Part shown: positions 8,018 to 15,663 of the stretch, piece by piece
How positions within the stretch are numbered: position 1 is the stretch's first letter
How the letters are laid out: every line of letters starts with the position of its first letter
Assembly (NCBI GenBank): GCA_045606045.1
Contig: JAZURE010000058.1
Location: forward strand, 1-23,866
DNA length: 23,866 bases
Direction: 5' to 3'
From: RGIG8748 sp045606045
GTDB taxonomy: Bacteria; Bacillota; Clostridia; UMGS1810
Notes under the pieces: generated by a model
Seen by the model: only the letters and a program-made list of their open reading frames with translations
What the model was told of the DNA's origin: nothing
The model's database searches: none
Program-made: the position numbers and the translations under genes

Positions 8018-8440
8018 ATGAGAATAATGGGAATTGACTATGGTGATTCCAGAGTGGGCATAGCGCTTTGCGACCCTCTCGGTATTACTGCACAGGGGCT
8101 TACCACACTTCACAACAAGGTCTACGACAAGATGCTTAAAAGTCTTGTGTCTCTGGTCTTGGAGCATAATGTAGACAAAATAGTTCTTGGCATGCCAAAG
8201 AATTTAAACGGTACGCTGGGTATCCGTGCAGAGGTTACACAGTCTTTCTACGAGGATTTAAAAGAGCTTCTTCCCGATATGGAGATTGTACTGTGGGATG
8301 AACGCCTCACAACAGTAGAAGCATCGGGAATATTAAATGTTACAAACACAAGAGGCAAAGACCGCAAAAATGTCATAGACACAGTTGCGGCATCAATAAT
8401 ACTTCAAAGTTACTTAGATTATATCAGAAAAGGAGAATAA
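8018..8440 (+). CDS. ruvX: RuvX/YqgF family nuclease (putative Holliday junction resolvase)
   Basis: A 140-residue RNase H-fold protein of the YqgF/RuvX family. Proposed roles are Holliday junction resolution and, for YqgF, maturation of the 16S rRNA 5' end. The motifs are GIDYGDSRVGIALCDP near residues 5-20 with the first catalytic Asp, IVLGMPKNLNGTLG, LWDERLTTVEA with the catalytic Glu, and the C-terminal DRKNVIDTVAASIIL with the last Asp. The length is normal. The ATG follows CGGAG. It is followed after 6 nt by a DUF1292 gene, as in the yrrK-yrzB order of Bacillus. The ireB gene that often precedes ruvX is not here. Confidence 0.93.
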   Translation: MRIMGIDYGDSRVGIALCDPLGITAQGLTTLHNKVYDKMLKSLVSLVLEHNVDKIVLGMPKNLNGTLGIRAEVTQSFYEDLKELLPDMEIVLWDERLTTVEASGILNVTNTRGKDRKNVIDTVAASIILQSYLDYIRKGE

Positions 8441-8446
8441 CTTATC

Positions 8447-8722
8447 ATGGAAGAGCAGAACATCATCACTTTAACAGGCGAAAATGACGAAAAATTTGAT
8501 TTTGAAATTGCAGATTCTTTCGAACTCGACGGAAATAAGTATATAGCACTTATTCCACCCGAGGACGAAGAAGCAGAGGAAGATGAGGTACTTATCATGC
8601 GTATTGAGAGCGAGGATGAGGAGGAAACCGTTCTTACTCAGATAGAAGATGATGAGGAGCTTGACAAGGCTTTTGAAATGTTTAAAGACCGCTGTGCAGA
8701 CCTCTTTGACTTTGCAGACTGA
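8447..8722 (+). CDS. DUF1292 family acidic protein (YrzB-like)
   Basis: A 91-residue, strongly acidic cytoplasmic protein of the DUF1292 family. The start reads MEEQNIITLTGENDEKFDFEI, then ALIPPEDEEAEEDEVLIMRI, the usual pattern of two beta-hairpin halves separated by an acidic linker. The function is unknown. It lies 6 nt after ruvX, with the Shine-Dalgarno AAAGGAG inside the end of ruvX, and the two are surely co-transcribed. The conserved neighbourhood ruvX-DUF1292 in Firmicutes supports the call. Confidence 0.9.
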   Translation: MEEQNIITLTGENDEKFDFEIADSFELDGNKYIALIPPEDEEAEEDEVLIMRIESEDEEETVLTQIEDDEELDKAFEMFKDRCADLFDFAD

Positions 8723-8772
8723 TAAAATCATAGCCTTTGCAACTAATGATTAAAAATTAATTGAAGAGGACA

Positions 8773-8984
8773 TAGTACGACACCCTGCGGTGTTCGTGGT
8801 GCGGATTATTTTAACCAACAAATTATAAACGGAATCCCAATCTCTGATTGCGGCTGTATACCCGGCATAGCGACTTTGTGCCCTTGTAAGACCGGGAAAC
8901 AATAAGCATTCAGGCGGAGTCCACCTGCATGTGCAGGTTAAAAATATATCCGGTGAACACGGCACAGCGGGGATTTTTATTTTT
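8773..8984 (+). ncRNA. ssrS: 6S RNA candidate (ssrS)
   Basis: There is no convincing gene in 8723-9050; the interval folds as a 6S-like RNA. The ends pair: CCCTGC (8783-8788) with GCGGGG (8967-8972) and GTGTTC (8790-8795) with GAACAC (8955-8960). The central part is open on both sides. The 3' strand of the bubble carries a compact hairpin, ACCTGCA/TGCAGGT (8923-8938), as in E. coli 6S RNA. An upper stem follows: GGAATCC (8831-8837) with GGAGTCC, GATTG with CAAT, and CCCGG (8861-8865) with CCGGG (8892-8896). The closing stem runs into ATTTTTATTTTT, which would terminate transcription. 6S RNA mimics an open promoter and holds sigma-A RNA polymerase in stationary phase. The exact 5' end is not visible and no clear promoter was found. 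Confidence 0.78.
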
Positions 8985-9012
8985 AAGAGCTTACATAAAA
9001 TTTCATCATATG

Positions 9013-9041
9013 CCAAACATTATAGTATCTGTAATGTTTGG
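9013..9041 (+). promoter_or_regulatory. Perfect inverted repeat overlapping the ribosome-binding site of the TSUP gene
   Basis: CCAAACATTA (9013-9022) and TAATGTTTGG (9032-9041) are a perfect 10-bp inverted repeat with a 9-nt loop. The right arm ends inside the GGAG Shine-Dalgarno (9040-9043) of the gene starting at 9051. It could be a repressor operator or an RNA hairpin that partly hides the ribosome-binding site. Confidence 0.6.
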
Positions 9042-9050
9042 AGTGATTTA

Positions 9051-9404
9051 ATGAAAAACGGAATTAAACTTATTGCATTCGGTGCGGCGGCAGGCGTCTG
9101 CAACGGGCTTTTCGGCTCGGGCGGAGGCATGGTGGTTGTACCTTTTTTAAAAAAGACGGGTCTAAGTCCCGTAAAAGCTCATGCTACCGCAATAGCCGTT
9201 ATACTTCTGCTTACCATCGTGAGTATATGGAGATATGCTTCTTTTTGCAAGGTGGATATCGGCTTTCTTACAAAGGCTTGTATAGGTGGGGTTGCAGGCG
9301 GAATCATAGGGTCAAAAATCCTTAGGAGGTTTTCGCCAAAGATTTTACGCTATGGCTTCAGTACCGTGGTGATTATAGCGGCAATAAGGATGGTGCTGTC
9401 ATGA
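9051..9404 (+). CDS. TSUP (TauE/SafE) family half-transporter, first half
   Basis: A 117-residue membrane protein equal to one half of a TSUP/TauE-SafE family permease, a family linked to export of sulfite, sulfoacetate and other sulfur-containing anions. The first helix carries the family's glycine motif GLFGSGGGMVVVPFL (about 20-34). About four helices follow, with KAHATAIAVIL between them. I use the ATG at 9051 (GGAG 7 nt upstream); the open frame further upstream runs back into the 6S RNA. Its stop overlaps the next start in ATGA. The substrate cannot be told from sequence. The half probably forms a heterodimer with the next gene product. Confidence 0.85.
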   Translation: MKNGIKLIAFGAAAGVCNGLFGSGGGMVVVPFLKKTGLSPVKAHATAIAVILLLTIVSIWRYASFCKVDIGFLTKACIGGVAGGIIGSKILRRFSPKILRYGFSTVVIIAAIRMVLS

Positions 9405-9760
9405 TACTTGTTCTCACCAGCCTTGTTTCAGGCATTATAGGCGGCATGGGTATAGGTGGTGGAGTAATTCTCATACCTGTGCTTACAACTTTTTTTGATG
9501 TAAGCCAGAAAAACGCTCAGTTTATAAATCTTGTATACTTTGTACCCCTCGCAGTATGTGCTCTGTATGTGCATATAAGGGCGGGACGGGTAGAGATAAA
9601 AAAGGCACTTTTAATGGCGCTGGGAGGTATAATGGGCGCCGTTTTGGGAAGTGCCGTTGCACTTAGGTTAAGTGTAGGATTACTTAGGAAAATATTCGGT
9701 GTGTTTTTACTTTATATAGGAATCACAGGATTTGGAAAGAAGGATGATACGGATGGATAA
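9401..9760 (+). CDS. TSUP (TauE/SafE) family half-transporter, second half
   Basis: A 119-residue protein with the second copy of the TSUP repeat. The motif GIIGGMGIGGGVILIPVLT is near residues 11-29, followed by NAQFINLVYFVPLA and about three more helices. Together with the preceding protein it makes the length and inverted-repeat layout of one complete TSUP permease (about 240 residues). The start overlaps the upstream stop by 4 nt (ATGA), and the last 8 nt overlap the murD start. The gene is thus translationally coupled on both sides. Paired short TSUP genes are known in Clostridia, so this need not be a frameshifted single gene. Confidence 0.85.
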   Translation: MILVLTSLVSGIIGGMGIGGGVILIPVLTTFFDVSQKNAQFINLVYFVPLAVCALYVHIRAGRVEIKKALLMALGGIMGAVLGSAVALRLSVGLLRKIFGVFLLYIGITGFGKKDDTDG

Positions 9761-11153
9761 TGCAGGTATAGAAATTTTCAAAAAAGGCCTCATAGGTAAG
9801 AAAATAGCAGTTCTCGGTATAGGCATAAGCAATCTGCCTGCGCTTGATTTCCTCTCTAATTGCGGAAGCATAATTACTGCCTGCGACATGAAGGAAGAAA
9901 GCCTTATGGATGAAAAGGTTATGGAAAAGGTTAAGGCTGTATGCGACAAATGGTATTTCGGCAAGGATTACTTGGATCATCTTGACGGACACGATATAAT
10001 AATAAAGTCACCCGGTATAAATCCGTCGCATCCCCGCATTGTTGAGGCTAAAAGGAACGGTATAGAAATAACAAGCGAGATGGAAATATTTATGTCGCTT
10101 TGTCCGTGTAAGATGATATCCGTTACCGGAAGCGACGGCAAAACCACCACTACCACGCTTATATACAAGATTCTTACCGAAGAGGGCTACAGATGCCATG
10201 TTGGCGGAAACATAGGCACACCTTTGCTTTCCAAGGTGGAGTCCATATATCCCGATGATATAGTAGTTCTGGAGCTTTCCAGCTTCCAGCTTATGAATAT
10301 GAGGGTAAGCCCGCATGTTGCAGTTATAACAAACATCACCCCGAACCATCTTGATTATCACAAGGATATGTCAGAGTATGTGGAGGCAAAGGCAACTATA
10401 TTTGCCAATCAGGATGATGAAGGAAAGCTCATAGTAAACGGCGACAATGCGATAACCGCTTCCTTTAAGGGCAAGCAAAAGGGAACATGTGAGGTGTTCT
10501 CCAGAAAGTATTCCGACAGCGATGCTACAGTTTCGGACGGATATCTGTGCTATAAGGGCAAGAGGATTGTCCATGCCTCCGAAATCAAAATCAAGGGCTG
10601 GCACAATGTAGAAAACTACCTTGCAGCAATCTGCGCAACGGCAGATTTGGTCGAAGCGGAATCGATTGCAAATGTTGCACGAACCTTTGGCGGTGTTGAG
10701 CACCGCATGGAATTTGTAAGACATCTTGACGGAGTGAATTTCTACAATGATTCCATAGGCTCTTCGCCTACAAGGACAATAGCAGGCCTCACTGCTCATG
10801 AGGGCGATATAGTGCTTATAGCAGGCGGAAAGGACAAGAATTTAAAATACGATGAACTTGGACTTCTTATAAGAGACAAGGTAAAGGTGCTTGTGCTTAT
10901 AGGACCTACATCAGATGCCATAGAGGAATCTGTAAGAAAGGCATTTGGCGACAGAGAGGTTACTATACCCATTCTGCGTCAGACAACGTACGAAAATGCC
11001 GTAAAGGGTGCTTTTGCTCTTGCAAGGGGCATACGAAAGGATGAGGATGTATCTGTAATACTCTCACCTGCAAGCACAAGCTTTGATATGTTCAAGAATT
11101 TTGAGGAAAGAGGCAGAGTATACAAGGACATAGTAAACTCGCTTAAGGAATGA
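9753..11153 (+). CDS. murD: UDP-N-acetylmuramoyl-L-alanine--D-glutamate ligase
   Basis: MurD adds D-glutamate to UDP-MurNAc-L-alanine with ATP in the cytoplasmic stage of peptidoglycan synthesis. The 466 residues have an N-terminal UDP-binding domain (KKIAVLGIGISNLPAL), the P-loop VTGSDGKTTTTTL near 124-136, ITPNHLDYHKDMSEYVEAKATIF in the central domain with the metal-binding His and the lysine that is carbamylated in this family, and the C-terminal domain FYNDSIGSSPTRTIAGL with IAGGKDKN. I choose the ATG at 9753, with AGAAGG 9 nt upstream, rather than a TTG at 9732. It overlaps the TSUP gene by 8 nt. It stands outside the usual dcw cluster. Confidence 0.95.
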   Translation: MDNAGIEIFKKGLIGKKIAVLGIGISNLPALDFLSNCGSIITACDMKEESLMDEKVMEKVKAVCDKWYFGKDYLDHLDGHDIIIKSPGINPSHPRIVEAKRNGIEITSEMEIFMSLCPCKMISVTGSDGKTTTTTLIYKILTEEGYRCHVGGNIGTPLLSKVESIYPDDIVVLELSSFQLMNMRVSPHVAVITNITPNHLDYHKDMSEYVEAKATIFANQDDEGKLIVNGDNAITASFKGKQKGTCEVFSRKYSDSDATVSDGYLCYKGKRIVHASEIKIKGWHNVENYLAAICATADLVEAESIANVARTFGGVEHRMEFVRHLDGVNFYNDSIGSSPTRTIAGLTAHEGDIVLIAGGKDKNLKYDELGLLIRDKVKVLVLIGPTSDAIEESVRKAFGDREVTIPILRQTTYENAVKGAFALARGIRKDEDVSVILSPASTSFDMFKNFEERGRVYKDIVNSLKE

Positions 11154-11159
11154 TAATTT

Positions 11160-12197
11160 ATGGATAAAGCAAATGTTATAAAGGAGCTTTCGTGTCTTCA
11201 TGCCGTATCGGGCTATGAGTTTCGCATTGCAGATGAAATAGCCGATATGTTTTCACACTATTGCGACAGCGTTACATGCGATGCATTAGGAAGTGTAACA
11301 GGCGTTAAAAGGTCGGATAATCCCGATGCAAAGTCTGTAATGCTCGAAGCACATATGGACGAAATAGGCATGATGATTACCGAAGTGGACGAAAAGGGTT
11401 TCCTGCGTTTTACAAATATAGGCGGTATAGATGCAAGAATTCTCCCCGGCAAAGAGGTGGTAATCCACGGCAAAGAGGATATCATAGGTATAATAGGCGC
11501 CAAACCTCCTCATGCTACAACGGAGGAAGAGAGGAAAAAGGCTCTTCCTATGTCGGAGCTTTACATAGATGCTCTTCTATGTGCCGACAGGGTAAAAGAG
11601 CTTGTACAAGTAGGTGATACAGTAACCTTTGCAGACAGCTTTCAGATGCTTGGCAAAAATTATATAAGTGCCAAATCGCAGGATGACCGTACAAGCATAG
11701 CCGTGCTTTTGTCCGTTATGGAAAAGCTAAAGGGTATATCTCTTCCGTTTAATGTGTATTTTTGTGCCTGTGTTCAGGAGGAGGTAGGCAGAAGGGGTGC
11801 AATGGCTCTTGCAACCTCTTTAGACCCCGTGTTTGCAGTTGCAGTAGATGTGTGCCATGCCAAAACTCCCGATGCTTCAAGCTCTGTGTTTAAGGCAGGA
11901 GACGGCACGGTAATAAGCAAAGGCCCCAATATTAATCCTATGCTTTTGAAACACGCATTGGAGGTAATGGACAAAGAGGGTATAAAATACAGCTTGGATA
12001 TAGACGGCGGAGACACAGGAACAGATGCCTGGGCAATACAGATTGCCAAAGAGGGCATACCTACTGTTTTATTCTCTCTGCCGCTTAAGTATATGCACAC
12101 TATGGTGGAGACAGTTCATATGGATGATGTATCGGCAACGGCGGATGCTATAGCCGCACTTATGAAAAACACTAAGGATGCGGAGGCGGTAGTATGA
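11160..12197 (+). CDS. M42 family metallo-aminopeptidase (first of two)
   Basis: A 345-residue cytoplasmic M42 peptidase (glutamyl aminopeptidase / endoglucanase-M family), which forms dodecameric shells and trims peptides with two zinc or cobalt ions. The metal and catalytic motifs are in order: EAHMDEIG (His, with general Asp), AKSQDDRTS (bridging Asp), CVQEEVGRRG (catalytic Glu and metal Glu), VDVCHAK (Asp), and YMHTMVE (His) near the end. The ATG follows AAGGA, 6 nt after the murD stop, so it is in the same operon. The usual LDNR/LDDR motif reads QDDR here. The preferred residue cannot be predicted. Confidence 0.92.
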   Translation: MDKANVIKELSCLHAVSGYEFRIADEIADMFSHYCDSVTCDALGSVTGVKRSDNPDAKSVMLEAHMDEIGMMITEVDEKGFLRFTNIGGIDARILPGKEVVIHGKEDIIGIIGAKPPHATTEEERKKALPMSELYIDALLCADRVKELVQVGDTVTFADSFQMLGKNYISAKSQDDRTSIAVLLSVMEKLKGISLPFNVYFCACVQEEVGRRGAMALATSLDPVFAVAVDVCHAKTPDASSSVFKAGDGTVISKGPNINPMLLKHALEVMDKEGIKYSLDIDGGDTGTDAWAIQIAKEGIPTVLFSLPLKYMHTMVETVHMDDVSATADAIAALMKNTKDAEAVV

Positions 12198-13210
12198 TGG
12201 AAATAAAAAAGTTTACACAGATAAATGCCGTATCTGGTAATGAGGAAAATATACGCTCTGTAATTAAAACCATGGTAGAGCCATATGCCGACAGTATAAC
12301 CATAGATACCATGGGAAATCTCATAGCCTTTAAAAGGGGCACAAAACCCAATGGAAAAAGGATAGTTCTCAGCGCCCATATGGACGAGGTGGGCTTTATA
12401 GTTTCTGAAATTACCGATGACGGCTATATAAAATTTAAGTCCGTAGGCGGTATAGATGAGCGTATAATGCTTGCACAAAAGGTGGTAATAGGCGAAAATG
12501 CCGTAAGGGGTGTTATAGGCATTAAGGCAGTACATCTGCAAAGTCCTGACGAAAGGCAAAATGTAATAAAAGAAAAGGATATGTATATAGATATCGGTGC
12601 CTCTGATGCCGATGAAGCAAAAAAGATGGTCTCGCTTGGAGATTACATTGCCTTTAACTCGGATTACAGAGAGGCAGACGGCATCATAAAGGCAAAGGCT
12701 CTCGATGACAGAGTGGGATGTGCTCTTTTGTGTGAGCTTATAAAGGGAGCATATGAGTTCGATATGTATTTCTGCTTTTGTGTTCAGGAGGAGGTCGGCT
12801 GCAGAGGTGCGGCTGTTGTTGCAAGGCGCATCGGTGCTGATGCTGCAATAATTCTTGAGTCTACCACCGCATCGGATGTACCCGGCTCAAAGGAGCATTT
12901 GTATTCGTCATTTCTTGGCGGCGGCCCCGTCATTTCCATTATGGACAAAGGCTCATATTCCGACAGGGGCTTAAATGATTTTATAATTTCTGTTGCCAAG
13001 AGGGAAAACATAAAATTTCAGTACAAAAAATCAAGCTTCGGTGGAAATGATGCAAGAGCATATCAGACAAGCGGACTGCCGTGCAAAACGGCGGCAATAT
13101 CTCTTGCCTGCAGATACATTCATTCGCCTGTAAGCTGTGCGCTAAGGTCGGATATTGAGCTAATGCTTAATCTGGCAGAGGCCATATGTAAAAATATACA
13201 TGAGTTTTAA
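12194..13210 (+). CDS. M42 family metallo-aminopeptidase (second of two)
   Basis: A 338-residue paralogue of the preceding peptidase, clearly diverged from it. All expected ligands are visible: SAHMDEVGF, AKALDDRVG, CVQEEVGCRGA, ILESTTASD (Glu in place of the Asp of the first copy), and YIHSPVSC. The Asp/Glu difference at the second metal site, together with the divergence, suggests different peptide specificity, and M42 proteins can form mixed assemblies. The start overlaps the upstream stop in ATGA, with GGAGG about 7 nt before it. It ends the operon that began with the TSUP genes. Confidence 0.92.
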   Translation: MMEIKKFTQINAVSGNEENIRSVIKTMVEPYADSITIDTMGNLIAFKRGTKPNGKRIVLSAHMDEVGFIVSEITDDGYIKFKSVGGIDERIMLAQKVVIGENAVRGVIGIKAVHLQSPDERQNVIKEKDMYIDIGASDADEAKKMVSLGDYIAFNSDYREADGIIKAKALDDRVGCALLCELIKGAYEFDMYFCFCVQEEVGCRGAAVVARRIGADAAIILESTTASDVPGSKEHLYSSFLGGGPVISIMDKGSYSDRGLNDFIISVAKRENIKFQYKKSSFGGNDARAYQTSGLPCKTAAISLACRYIHSPVSCALRSDIELMLNLAEAICKNIHEF

Positions 13211-13211
13211 G

Positions 13212-13655
13212 TTAAGAGCAATGTTATAAAGGATAATTTTAATAATTCGCTTCACCGAAGGTTATACAATCGTTGCCCGGTGCGTATTTCAAGAACATCT
13301 GCCATAAATCTACACAAAAACGGAGCCGCACTGACTCGCTCACTCAGAACTCGGCAGTGCTAAAATTACCGAACCGCAGCGGAAATTGATTTTCGGTAAT
13401 TTTGCTCCGTTTTTTCTTGATTTAAGGCAGATGTTTTATCTTGAAAAACGCAATGTGCAACTTATCAGATAACCTTCGCTGTGCGCTCGCACAATATGCG
13501 CTATCCCGCAGCACACACATTATGAATTTTGGGATAAAACATACGGTACAAAGATTTGGATTGGATGTTCCCAAAATTCATACCAAGTGTGAAGTGGGAT
13601 AGCGCATATTGGGCGAAGGAAATATTATTTTTACCCTTTACAACATTGCTCTTAA
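13212..13655. repeat. 444-bp nested palindromic element with terminal inverted repeats (MITE-like)
   Basis: The 561 bases between the second M42 gene and fucI hold no gene but a symmetric element. Its ends are inverted repeats, TTAAGAGCAATGTT (13212-13225) and AACATTGCTCTTAA (13642-13655), extending imperfectly to about 26 bp. Inside are two long arms. Arm 1: CGAAGGTTAT (13256-13265) with ATAACCTTCG (13469-13478), then 13295-13326 with 13404-13434, capped by AAAATTACCGAA (13362-13373) and TTCGGTAATTTT (13392-13403). Arm 2: CAATATGCGCTATCCC (13492-13507) with its exact complement (13596-13611), enclosing 13521-13534 with 13569-13582. A TA is present just inside each end, as in TA-target MITEs. 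It could be a non-autonomous transposon, a structured RNA or an extragenic palindrome; multiple genomic copies would settle it. Confidence 0.8.
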
Positions 13656-13698
13656 TATAAAAGTCCAAAAAATGTTTAAATAACTCTTACAATGATGG

Positions 13699-13727
13699 TT
13701 GACTTAAAGGCTTTTTTGTATTAAAAT
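13699..13727 (+). promoter_or_regulatory. Promoter of fucI
   Basis: TTGACT (13699-13704), a 17-nt spacer and TAAAAT (13722-13727) form a near-consensus sigma-A promoter. The fucI ATG lies 44 nt after the -10 box, with a strong GGAGG (13759-13763) 8 nt before it. No clear catabolite (cre) or repressor site was recognised. Confidence 0.75.
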
Positions 13728-13771
13728 ATATTTATGAAGTTTTAAATCTTTATAAAACGGAGGTAAGAAAA

Positions 13772-15541
13772 ATGTTTCCAAAAATTGGTATAAGACCTAC
13801 CATAGATGGTAGAAGAGGTCCTCTTAAGGTTAGAGAATCTTTGGAAGACCAGACAATGAATATGGCAAAAGCTGCCAAGAAGCTTTTTGAAGAAAATCTT
13901 AAGTATTCCAACGGACAACCTGTTGAGGTTGTAATTGCCGACACTACCATAGGCCGTGTTGCAGAAGCTGCAGCTTGCGCAGAAAAGTTTAAGAGAGAGG
14001 GCGTGGAAATCACCCTTACAGTTACACCCTGCTGGTGCTACGGCTCCGAAACAATGGATATGGAAAGAAACACCATTAAGGCTGTTTGGGGCTTTAACGG
14101 TACAGAAAGACCAGGTGCAGTTTACCTTGCAGCAGTTCTTGCAGGTCATGCACAGAAAGGTCTTCCTGCATTTGGTATCTATGGCCATGACGTACAGGAT
14201 GCTACAGACACATCAATCCCTGCAGATGTACAGGAAAAGCTCTTAAGATTCGGTCGTGCAGCAGTTGCAGCCGCTTCCATGAGAGGTAAATCGTATCTCC
14301 AGATTGGTTCTATATGCATGGGTATCGCAGGCTCTATCATAGACACAGCATTTATCGAAGATTACTTCGGTATGCGTGTTGAATCAGTAGATGAGGTAGA
14401 AGTTATCAGAAGAATGTCTGAGGGTATCTATGACGAAGCAGAATACCAGAAAGCACTCAAATGGGCAAAAGAAAAGTGTAAGATGGGCTTTGACAAGAAC
14501 CCCGTAGATATGCAGCTTTCTCCCGAAAAGAAAGAAGAACAGTTTGAATTTGTTGTTAAGATGGCTTGCATCATAAAAGACCTTATGAACGGCAACCCCA
14601 ACCTCCCCGTAGGTTGCGAGGAAGAGATGGTTGGCCACAATGCTATCGCAGCAGGCTTCCAGGGTCAGAGACAGTGGACAGACTTCTATCCCAACTGCGA
14701 CTTCCCCGAAGCTATGCTCAACACCACATTCGACTGGAACGGTGCAAGAGAGCCCATGATTCTTGCTACCGAAAATGATGTACTTAATGCATTTGGTATG
14801 CTCTTTGGTAAGCTTCTTACAAACAGAGCACAGATGTTTGCCGATGTAAGAACATATTGGAGTGGTGATGCTGTTAAGAAAGCCACAGGCTATGATATCG
14901 AGGGCAAGGCTAAGGAAGCAGACGGCTTTATTCACCTTATTAACTCGGGTGCTTGCTGTCTTGATGCAAACGGTGCCGCAAAAGATGAAAACGGCAATGG
15001 CGTTATGAAGCCCTGGTACGAGGTTACACAGGCAGACCAGGATGCTATAATGGAAAACACCACCTGGAATATGGCAGACCTTGGCTACTTCAGAGGCGGC
15101 GGATTCTCCTCCAGATTCTTAACAAAAGCCGAAATGCCTGCTACAATGATAAGATTAAATCTTGTTAAGGGCTTAGGACCAGTTCTCCAGATTGCAGAAG
15201 GCTGGACAATAGACCTTCCCGACGAGGTTTCCGATAAGCTCTGGGCACGTACAGACTACACATGGCCTTGCACATGGTTTGCTCCCAGATGCACAGGTGA
15301 GGGCGCATTCAAGACCGCATACGATGTTATGAACAACTGGGGTGCTAACCACGGTGCAATAAGCTACGGTCACATAGGTGCAGACCTTATTACACTTTGC
15401 TCCATCTTAAGAATCCCTGTATGCATGCACAATGTTCCCGAAGACAAAATCTTCAGACCCAGTGCATGGAATGCTTTCGGTATGGATAAGGAAAGCGCTG
15501 ATTACAGAGCTTGCCAGACATACGGTCCCTTATTCAGATAA
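13772..15541 (+). CDS. fucI: L-fucose isomerase
   Basis: FucI interconverts L-fucose and L-fuculose (and D-arabinose and D-ribulose) with Mn2+. The 589 residues are close to the 591 of the E. coli enzyme. The N-terminus FPKIGIRPTIDGRRG is diagnostic. The metal and acid-base residues fall in PEAMLNTTFDWNG (Glu313), ATENDVLN (Asp336) and GANHGAISYGH (His527 or nearby). The gene has its own strong promoter, ribosome-binding site and terminator. Its codons look biased towards those of highly expressed genes compared with its neighbours. No fucK, fucA, fucose permease or regulator is in the window, so the other steps must be encoded elsewhere or the substrate is another pentose or deoxyhexose. Confidence 0.96.
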   Translation: MFPKIGIRPTIDGRRGPLKVRESLEDQTMNMAKAAKKLFEENLKYSNGQPVEVVIADTTIGRVAEAAACAEKFKREGVEITLTVTPCWCYGSETMDMERNTIKAVWGFNGTERPGAVYLAAVLAGHAQKGLPAFGIYGHDVQDATDTSIPADVQEKLLRFGRAAVAAASMRGKSYLQIGSICMGIAGSIIDTAFIEDYFGMRVESVDEVEVIRRMSEGIYDEAEYQKALKWAKEKCKMGFDKNPVDMQLSPEKKEEQFEFVVKMACIIKDLMNGNPNLPVGCEEEMVGHNAIAAGFQGQRQWTDFYPNCDFPEAMLNTTFDWNGAREPMILATENDVLNAFGMLFGKLLTNRAQMFADVRTYWSGDAVKKATGYDIEGKAKEADGFIHLINSGACCLDANGAAKDENGNGVMKPWYEVTQADQDAIMENTTWNMADLGYFRGGGFSSRFLTKAEMPATMIRLNLVKGLGPVLQIAEGWTIDLPDEVSDKLWARTDYTWPCTWFAPRCTGEGAFKTAYDVMNNWGANHGAISYGHIGADLITLCSILRIPVCMHNVPEDKIFRPSAWNAFGMDKESADYRACQTYGPLFR

Positions 15542-15545
15542 TTTA

Positions 15546-15573
15546 AAAAGTGACCGCTTAGGCGGTCGCTTTT
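15546..15573 (+). terminator. Rho-independent terminator of fucI
   Basis: AAAAGTGACCGC pairs with GCGGTCGCTTTT-like bases across a 4-nt TTAG loop, giving a stem of about 12 bp with one G-T pair. It is followed by TTTTGTTTTTG. It begins 5 nt after the fucI stop. Confidence 0.88.
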
Positions 15574-15663
15574 GTTTTTGAAGAGTAAAATAATATGGTT
15601 GAAATTCAAAGCGATTTGTTTTAAACTAAAGTGATAGAATAAAAATGTTTTGGAGGAAATGCT

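Noticed and set aside
8931..9050. Extension of the first TSUP protein upstream to 8931
   Set aside because: The added residues are not family-like, the start has no Shine-Dalgarno, and the stretch overlaps the 6S-like RNA; the ATG at 9051 has GGAG and begins the membrane domain.
9401..9404. Reading the two TSUP genes as one gene broken by a frameshift
   Set aside because: Each half has its own start, a complete motif and a natural domain boundary, and the ATGA overlap is a normal coupling signal. A sequencing error cannot be fully excluded.
13212..13655. CRISPR array or tRNA cluster in the fucI upstream region
   Set aside because: The repeats are inverted, not direct and evenly spaced, and no cloverleaf with a T-loop consensus was found. 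No tRNA or rRNA gene was recognised anywhere in the window.
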